Below the pieces are notes generated by a model, which had not been told where the DNA came from, did no database searches, and saw nothing but the letters and a program-made list of their open reading frames with translations. From contig JASDFA010000002.1 of NCBI GenBank assembly GCA_035772735.1, positions 9,362,001-9,426,000 on the forward strand: DNA of 64,000 nucleotides, in the 5' to 3' direction. This stretch comes from Datura wrightii (Eukaryota > Streptophyta > Magnoliopsida > Solanales > Solanaceae). A program made the position numbers and the translations under genes. Shown here one piece after another: positions 58,648 to 64,000 of this stretch (positions are counted from its first letter, which is position 1; every line of letters starts with the position of its first letter).

Positions 58648-60144
58648 TGTCGTCCAAGCATACACAAGCGCACGTGGCCGTCAAGTAATAAAGGATTTTG
58701 AAGTCCAAATATCGTACCCAAGGGACTTGTCAATTTAATCGTTATAAGGTTGTCACTTTAATTTCACTAATCTATAAAACAAGTAAAATGAAGATTGGCT
58801 TAGAAAATTAAACTATTAAAACTTCAAATATAAAATTAACTAAAACAAATGAAAGCTTAATTGTATTTCGATAATGATTATAGACTAGGGAAATGGCACT
58901 TCATTGGTTTCAAGTTGAGTTTTTCAGACGTAATTAAACTGGCATGATTCTTTCTATGGTTTTTAGTTGCAAGTGACTATGCCATTTCTTGCCACTATCC
59001 CTAGTATCCAAGAACTAGTTCATGAACCTTGACGCCTATATCCCTATGATCGCATAAGAACAGTGAAATGACGATTATACCTACTTGTATATCAACTAAA
59101 CGGGATTAAAGAGTATATCCTTATCCTTAACAACAACTTCTATCCTATCACCAATGGGTTCAAGGGTCTTTGAATACCCGTTCTGTATTTATTTTTAACC
59201 CTTTCGATTCCCTTTCCCAAGTTCAACCGAAAGCGAATGGATTACTTACATAGTGATCAGTCTTATAAATAATAAATTAATATAAATAAATGACAACAAC
59301 CATAATTGAAGAATCAAAACCAAATTTAATTAGTCTTTCAAACAATCAAACATTCACCATGGCCACAACCCAAGAATATGAGTTTATCCACTCTTAGAAA
59401 AGCAGAAAAACAAATATTTAGTCATCATCATATGAAAATATGAAGTAAAGAAGAGAAAACCTAGTTGTAGAACTTTGTCTTCCTTCCAAACGGCTTACAA
59501 GCTTTCATAAACAAACTACGAAATGTAAAAATGTGTAAAGACTGCTCAAAGAAGTCCAAAACTGCTTAACAAATGACCTAAGGACTTTATTTATAGATGA
59601 GCCTTCAAATGATGCTTCTGCCCTTTAAGACTTGGCTTTAAAATCAACATTTTTTGCTCCAGAATGAACCTAGCACGCTTCCCCATGTATCTCATCATAG
59701 ACTTAGTCAAATTTCCAATAATTTCAGCTTTGGACAAGGTTTGGCACGCCGCCCCCTCTATCTCGCCAAGGTGTTCGTCAAATTTCTCTAAGTCTGGACA
59801 CCTTTGGCATAGGGTGCCACTCATTTCACCAAGTTTGTGAAGTGAAATTCTCTGAAGTTTAATGGCTGGTGCATAGCACCAGATAGAAGTTTTTGTTCTC
59901 TGAAGTTTGGGACTTGGTGTGGGGCGTCAACCATAGCACCAAACCCTCAGCTCCTCAAATCTTCATTTCTTGCATTATTTTGAGCTCATTTTGCTTAGTT
60001 TTCTACTCAAATCAACTCAAATCATTTGTTAGAGCATAAAGCACACATATACATGAATTTAAGCATAAATTAAGGATTATGAACTCAAAATATAATCAAA
60101 TATGGGTAAAATCGTAGCAAATGGGCATACAAATATGCCCAACA
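58648..60144 (-). repeat. 3' LTR of Athila-like element 2 (about 1497 bp)
   Basis: On the plus strand it starts TGTCGTCCAAGCATACACAAG and ends ATGCCCAACA. The ATATCGTACCCAAGGGACTTG block (58710) corresponds to the GTCGAACCCGTAGGGA block of the first Athila-like LTR. A minus-strand TATA box TATAAATA is at 59595-59588. At the U3 edge a GGGCAT/ATGCCC inverted repeat (60123-60140) mirrors the one at the edge of element 1. The reverse complement of the next bases (AAGTGTGGAGTGGTGA) is the purine-rich PPT. Confidence 0.75.
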
Positions 60145-61990
60145 TCACCACTCCACACTTAAACCATTTTTTGTCCTCGAACAATCCCTAAAACATACCT
60201 AAACTCATGTTTCACCATCACACATGACTCCTCTATCAACTCATACTCAACCAACTAGCATGGATCACTCATAGAGTGGTTTATCATCATACGACAATTC
60301 TCAAAAAGCACATAGAAATATTTCACAATCAAGAACACACAACCTCTACAATTGACTCATCTTTTCAACACAAAGGGCCAACATGATTAAGTGTTACACA
60401 TGCAATAAGTAGTAAACCGAATTATACCTCTTGTGTCCCTCAATTTTAGTGATGTTCCTCTCTCAAATTCATCAATGTAAAGACATGAAACGTAAAAAGT
60501 AAGGCACATACACACTCACAAATGATGTAATGCACATATGTACTCATACTATAGGCTTCCCGTTATGTACGTTAAAATTACCTAATTGCTTCAAGAGATT
60601 AAGATCACAAGAATTTTTCTTGATTGTAATGTCGGCAAAGGGACAAGTACGATTGATTGTTCATTTTGTAGTGACTACCACCCTAAGCACTTTTTAAGAC
60701 ATACTTCACTTTTCTTGTCCACCACCTTTTTCCTTGCTTGTTCACCTTTCATCTACTCACCTTTCTCTTTTCTTTTCATGCCCCATTTTTTCACTACTTG
60801 ACTGCTAGTTTTCTACTCATAGAATCACTAAAAAGTTTGCAATTACAGCTCTGTTTTTCATTTCCCTAGTAGCAAGTAAACAACACAATTTTTATGGGTA
60901 ACTCTTCTCTCACTTTTCTTTTCTTACGACAACTTTTTTCTTTTTTCCTTGATATTATACTTTGATGGACCTTTACTTTCAAGTCTCAAAGTGCCTAAGA
61001 CTACTTTGAATTAATAAGTCTGAGGTCTCACGAAAAAAAGGGGGATCAAGCTACTATTGAGGCTAAGAAAGAATAAGGTTTTTAGGCTCAACGGGGGTAA
61101 CTAGGGAGAATGATTAGGAAGGTAAAACAACTATAGGAAAAAATGGTTTCTTCAAAGAAATGCCTTGATCATCTCTCAACTCCGTACCAACTAGTTATCC
61201 TACATACACCAAGGCAAGTTCTAGATGCTACAATATATACATAAAAAGCAATTCAGCTCAAATCTTATGGCAACAAGAATCTAATCAGTTTTTACAGCTA
61301 CACATTCACACAATCATATTGAATGATAATTTTATTCATTATTAAACTCTAAGGATATGTTGAGTCAAATTAAAGAGATTGTGTGTCTCTCATGGATTCT
61401 CACTCATGCAATCCAAATGACAACTCTTTTTACTCCAGCATAGCATGTAAGCAGAATATCAACAAGCATACAAGTGGATGACCTATGACTTAATCCTATA
61501 AAAAATGTGACAAAACTTCTCTTAAGATAGTTGTCATCCATCTATCATAGGGAAACTTCATTACTCTATGACTACAACGACTCAAATAAAACAAAAAAGA
61601 TAAAATTGACTCTAAGATAGAGCAACCAAACATAATATAGTCAAGATGAACAACAAGCAAAATATCCCAGGCATCCAAGTCAACATCACCATAATAGCTA
61701 TTACAACCCATGACCTACGAATCATCAAGCTACTACTACGAGGACTGATATAATAATGCTACGACCTACTAAAAATATAGCAGTCAAAGAACAACAGAAA
61801 TCTATCTTTCCTCCACCCCATATTTAAAAAGGTGCACTGTCCTCAGTGCACACACAATCATATCATAAAGGGAGAGAAAATGAACTTCCTAGGTCACTAA
61901 GCATCATCCTAGGAATTGTACTCCTCATCCTCATCATCATCTTCTCCATCAACCTACATGGCACCCGTAGCAGCATCATCCTCCTCATAC
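60145..61990 (-). other. 3' UTR of Athila-like element 2
   Basis: Noncoding, homologous in order to 38125-39764. It has pyrimidine-rich zones (60680-60960), a GGGCTCAACGGGGGTAACTAGGG-like zone near 61085 and a GTGCACTGTCCTCAGTGCAC inverted repeat (61833-61852). No coding signal seen. Confidence 0.6.
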
Positions 61991-63127
61991 ATATCTAAGT
62001 CATCAACACCATCAGTAAGGACTGTCGCCTCATCATTATCAAGCGGCTACTTAAAAGTCGAGCCCACTTGGCACATCAACATAGACCTCTCCATGAGTGG
62101 ATACTGTGCCTTTAAAGTTGTCATCTCCTCTGCAATGGCGGGCCAACCTCCTAGTTTCAGCTGTAACTCCAGCATCCCAAATATACGACCCTGCCAACTC
62201 TCTTCTCGAGCATGCCGATCACCTATAGTAAGAAGAGGGCCTGTGAAAGGGAAAATCTCCTTCACCTTTGTGATGTCTATCATCTTTCCAGCCAGGTGTC
62301 CTTCCAAAGGTAAGACAAGGTCTGCATCCTCCTCCTCAATACCTGCCTCCCTCAAGAATATAGTCAAGAGACTGACATGACAATATTTCCATCTATAATT
62401 GTCTCATTATATTATCATATTGTCACAAATCATAGCACCAAAGTTGATCGGTATTCCCTTCATCAGCATGTATACCAAGAAAATTCCTCTCGAGTTACTT
62501 CTGTCATATGTGTCCTAGGGAGAAAAACAACACATACCAACTCCACCCACACCTTTGCCTCCCTATTCAAATAAGCAAATGCTTATGTGGAATGAGTGTC
62601 GTTTTGATTCCTCGCCCAACGGGCGGATGAGTGCTCACCATATAAAGTGTGACAGATGTCTCTGTATGGAGGCTTCTCCAATAAGATGAAATACTCTAAA
62701 GGGTCTACTGTAGGTGTCTCTAGGAAGGCATTGAACCTTTTAGCTGTGAATTGCACCACCTGACCTCTGATCTTTATCTTAGTGCTCTCTCCGAACAAAG
62801 CATCCCAATTTGCGTAGAACTATCTCACCAAAGTGAGGTTTCACCTTTTTGACTCATTGAAGATATAACCAGCTCCCAACTCACGTATCTTGTCTCGAAT
62901 GGCCAGGAATTCAAGTGCCAAGTGGCCCTCATCTATCCAATTTTTAGGTGCATACTTGACTTCTTTTTGAATGTTGAACCAAGTAAGCCCATGAGGCTCT
63001 ACCGATTTTGCTCCAAATTTCCTCGTGGGCTGGCTTTGGAAGCCGAAGAACTAGCCCCTATTTTGCCTTTTCTAGCCCTCTTGACACTTGGATATGCAAC
63101 AAACACCTTCTTTCCTTTTTATGTCAT
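61991..63127 (-). pseudogene. ORF3-position 'plant transposon protein' gene (broken)
   Basis: Start codon at 63127-63125 (minus), followed at codon 3 by TAA. A basic N-terminus follows (VFVAYPSVKRARKGKIG). 62583-62798 reads VVQFTAKRFNAFLETP, YFILLEKPPYRDI and LYGEHSSARWAR. 62047-62367 reads LREAGIEEEDADLVLPLEG and MFGMLELQLKLGGWP. These blocks match my memory of the 'putative plant transposon protein' domain (PF20167 type) annotated in many plants; function unknown. Its place between pol and the 3' LTR is that of the extra ORF of Athila elements. At least three frame changes separate the pieces. Confidence 0.7.
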
Positions 63128-63133
63128 GGTATC

Positions 63134-63865
63134 TAACAAGCAAAAATCAAAAACTTCACAAAATTAGCTCCTGAACAAAATGGCCAACTAATTAAGTGTT
63201 GAAGGTGCAAAATCCACCCCACACTTAATTTGCTAGCATGCTTGTGAGAAGTTGTCAAATGGAGTACTTAAGACTTCCCCCATCATAATCCAATCTCAAT
63301 AATACAATTTAATTCACTAACTCCATACTACACCAAGTTCATGCATTTTTTCTTTCTTTCTTTTCCACTGTCCTCTAACTTCAACTTTTTTCAAGAATGC
63401 CTCAACTAGGTCATCCCTCTCACTTTCCTCCTCCAATTCATAATTCAAGTAATTCATATAATGAAGTGACAATATTCAATTCAATCAACAAGCAATAAGA
63501 AATTTACTACCATCCAACATGAATTAATCAAGAATCTCACCAACTCAAGCATTTATCACATTCAAGAATCATGTACTTTCTCTCTACTATTAATACATCT
63601 ACCCACCAACATTCAAGAATTCAATTCACGAACCCCCCATCATCCCCACAAATTCAAATCACCATATTCAACCAAGAATAAAGCTACTCAACAAAGATAA
63701 CATGCAATCATGGAAGAATTTAAGATATTAAGCTCATAAAACCCAAAACATGAAATTCCAGCTTTTCACCAAAAATAGTAATTTTGGATTCTAAATCTTG
63801 GGGAAGAGGGGTGTGGGAAGCATGCTTCCATCATTAACAAAACAAGAGAGAAGAAATATACTTAC
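63134..63865 (-). other. Probable leader intron of the ORF3-position gene
   Basis: Minus strand: donor CAA/GTAAGTATATTTC at 63865 and acceptor TTTTTGCTTGTTAG ending at 63133, six bases before the ATG. The 732-nt interval is A/T-rich and has no ORF. Splice sites are judged by eye only. Confidence 0.5.
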
Positions 63866-64000
63866 TTGAATTGAAGATGAGAGCTTCACCAACTTGTTGG
63901 AGAAGACAACAATGGAGGGAAAGGGGAGTGGGAGCTACGTCCTAAGAAGAGAGAGATAGAGATAGAGATAGAGATAGAGAGAGAGAGAGAGCCTCTTATA
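63866..64000 (-). promoter_or_regulatory. 5' leader / CT-rich start region with (TCTATC)n microsatellite
   Basis: On the minus strand the window edge begins with a CTCT...(TCTATC)n run (63945-63990). A leader follows (CTCCCACTCCCCTTCCCTCC, then CTCATCTTCAATTCAA) leading to the donor site. Pyrimidine-rich tracts like this are common around plant transcription starts. A TATA box would be outside the window. Confidence 0.45.

Larger units (their letters stand above)
58648..64000 (-). mobile_element. Athila-like element 2: LTR, 3' UTR and ORF3 (continues past the window)
   Basis: The left end starts TGTCGTCC inside the RT of element D; the 5 bp before it (TTCGA, 58643-58647) are the probable target duplication. 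LTR, then 3' UTR, then an ORF on the minus strand place this as the 3' end of a minus-strand element. LTR and UTR organisation parallel Athila-like element 1. pol, gag and the 5' LTR must lie to the right of 64000. Confidence 0.7.

Noticed and set aside
61916..62380. 154-codon Ser-rich plus-strand ORF
   Set aside because: Antisense of the minus-strand transposon-protein ORF; Ser runs come from TCATCC repeats complementary to an acidic stretch.
1..64000. CRISPR array, tRNA, rRNA, endogenous pararetrovirus or bacterial operon
   Set aside because: None seen: repeats are LTR, UTR tandem or microsatellite type; no cloverleaf or rRNA-like tract and no pararetroviral gene order. By-eye reading cannot exclude a decayed tRNA.

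Overview
The window looks like one block of intergenic plant heterochromatin. I see no intact host gene, tRNA, rRNA or CRISPR array. Almost every base can be assigned to LTR retrotransposons, most of them broken and inserted into each other. Plant lineages present are Ty3/gypsy Tekay/Del-like (4 copies), Tat/Ogre-like (1), Athila-like (2) and a Ty1/copia fragment. The low GC, the LTR termini (TGTTATACCCCGTA...GGGGCGTGACA) and the 'putative plant transposon protein' ORF remind me of Solanaceae genomes (tobacco, tomato, pepper type). That taxonomic call is inference from memory, not proof.

Layout, left to right. 1-8028 (minus): Tekay-like element A. It has two ~2.6 kb LTRs (the left one cut by the window edge) and an internal part where gag-PR-RT-RH is replaced by ~1.1 kb of unrecognised sequence. 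8029-37957 (plus): a Tat/Ogre-like element. It has a long LTR (complete 3' copy 4393 bp), an extra ORF1 upstream of gag, a protease followed by a G-patch-like segment, a probable intron before RT, a second RNase H, and a 3' UTR with two tandem-repeat arrays. Its 5' LTR is interrupted by element A and its polyprotein by element B. 17088-27592 (plus): Tekay-like element B. It is complete end to end, with two 2622-bp LTRs, PBS, PPT and a perfect 5-bp target-site duplication CAAGT, but its genes carry nonsense codons.

37958-44075 (minus): Athila-like element 1. The Tat element sits in its 3' LTR and element C in its 5' LTR; gag and PR are deleted. 44076-51709 (plus): element C, an older Tekay-like element with many lesions and a 3' LTR cut after ~230 bp. 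51710-53641 (minus): Ty1/copia gag-PR-INT fragment without LTRs. 53642-58647 (minus): element D, another chromodomain-type gypsy element broken in RT. 58648-64000 (minus): the 3' end of a second Athila-like element. It has an LTR, a 3' UTR and an ORF3-position gene for a 'plant transposon protein' with a probable leader intron, and it runs out of the window.

Insertion order can be read from the nesting. Athila 1 is older than Tat, and Tat is older than A and B. Athila 1 is also older than C, and D is older than Athila 2. The points most worth following up are the unknown insert in element A, the spliced ORF3 at the right edge, the promoter-proximal and PPT-proximal palindromes shared by Tekay copies, and the tandem arrays in the Tat 3' UTR.
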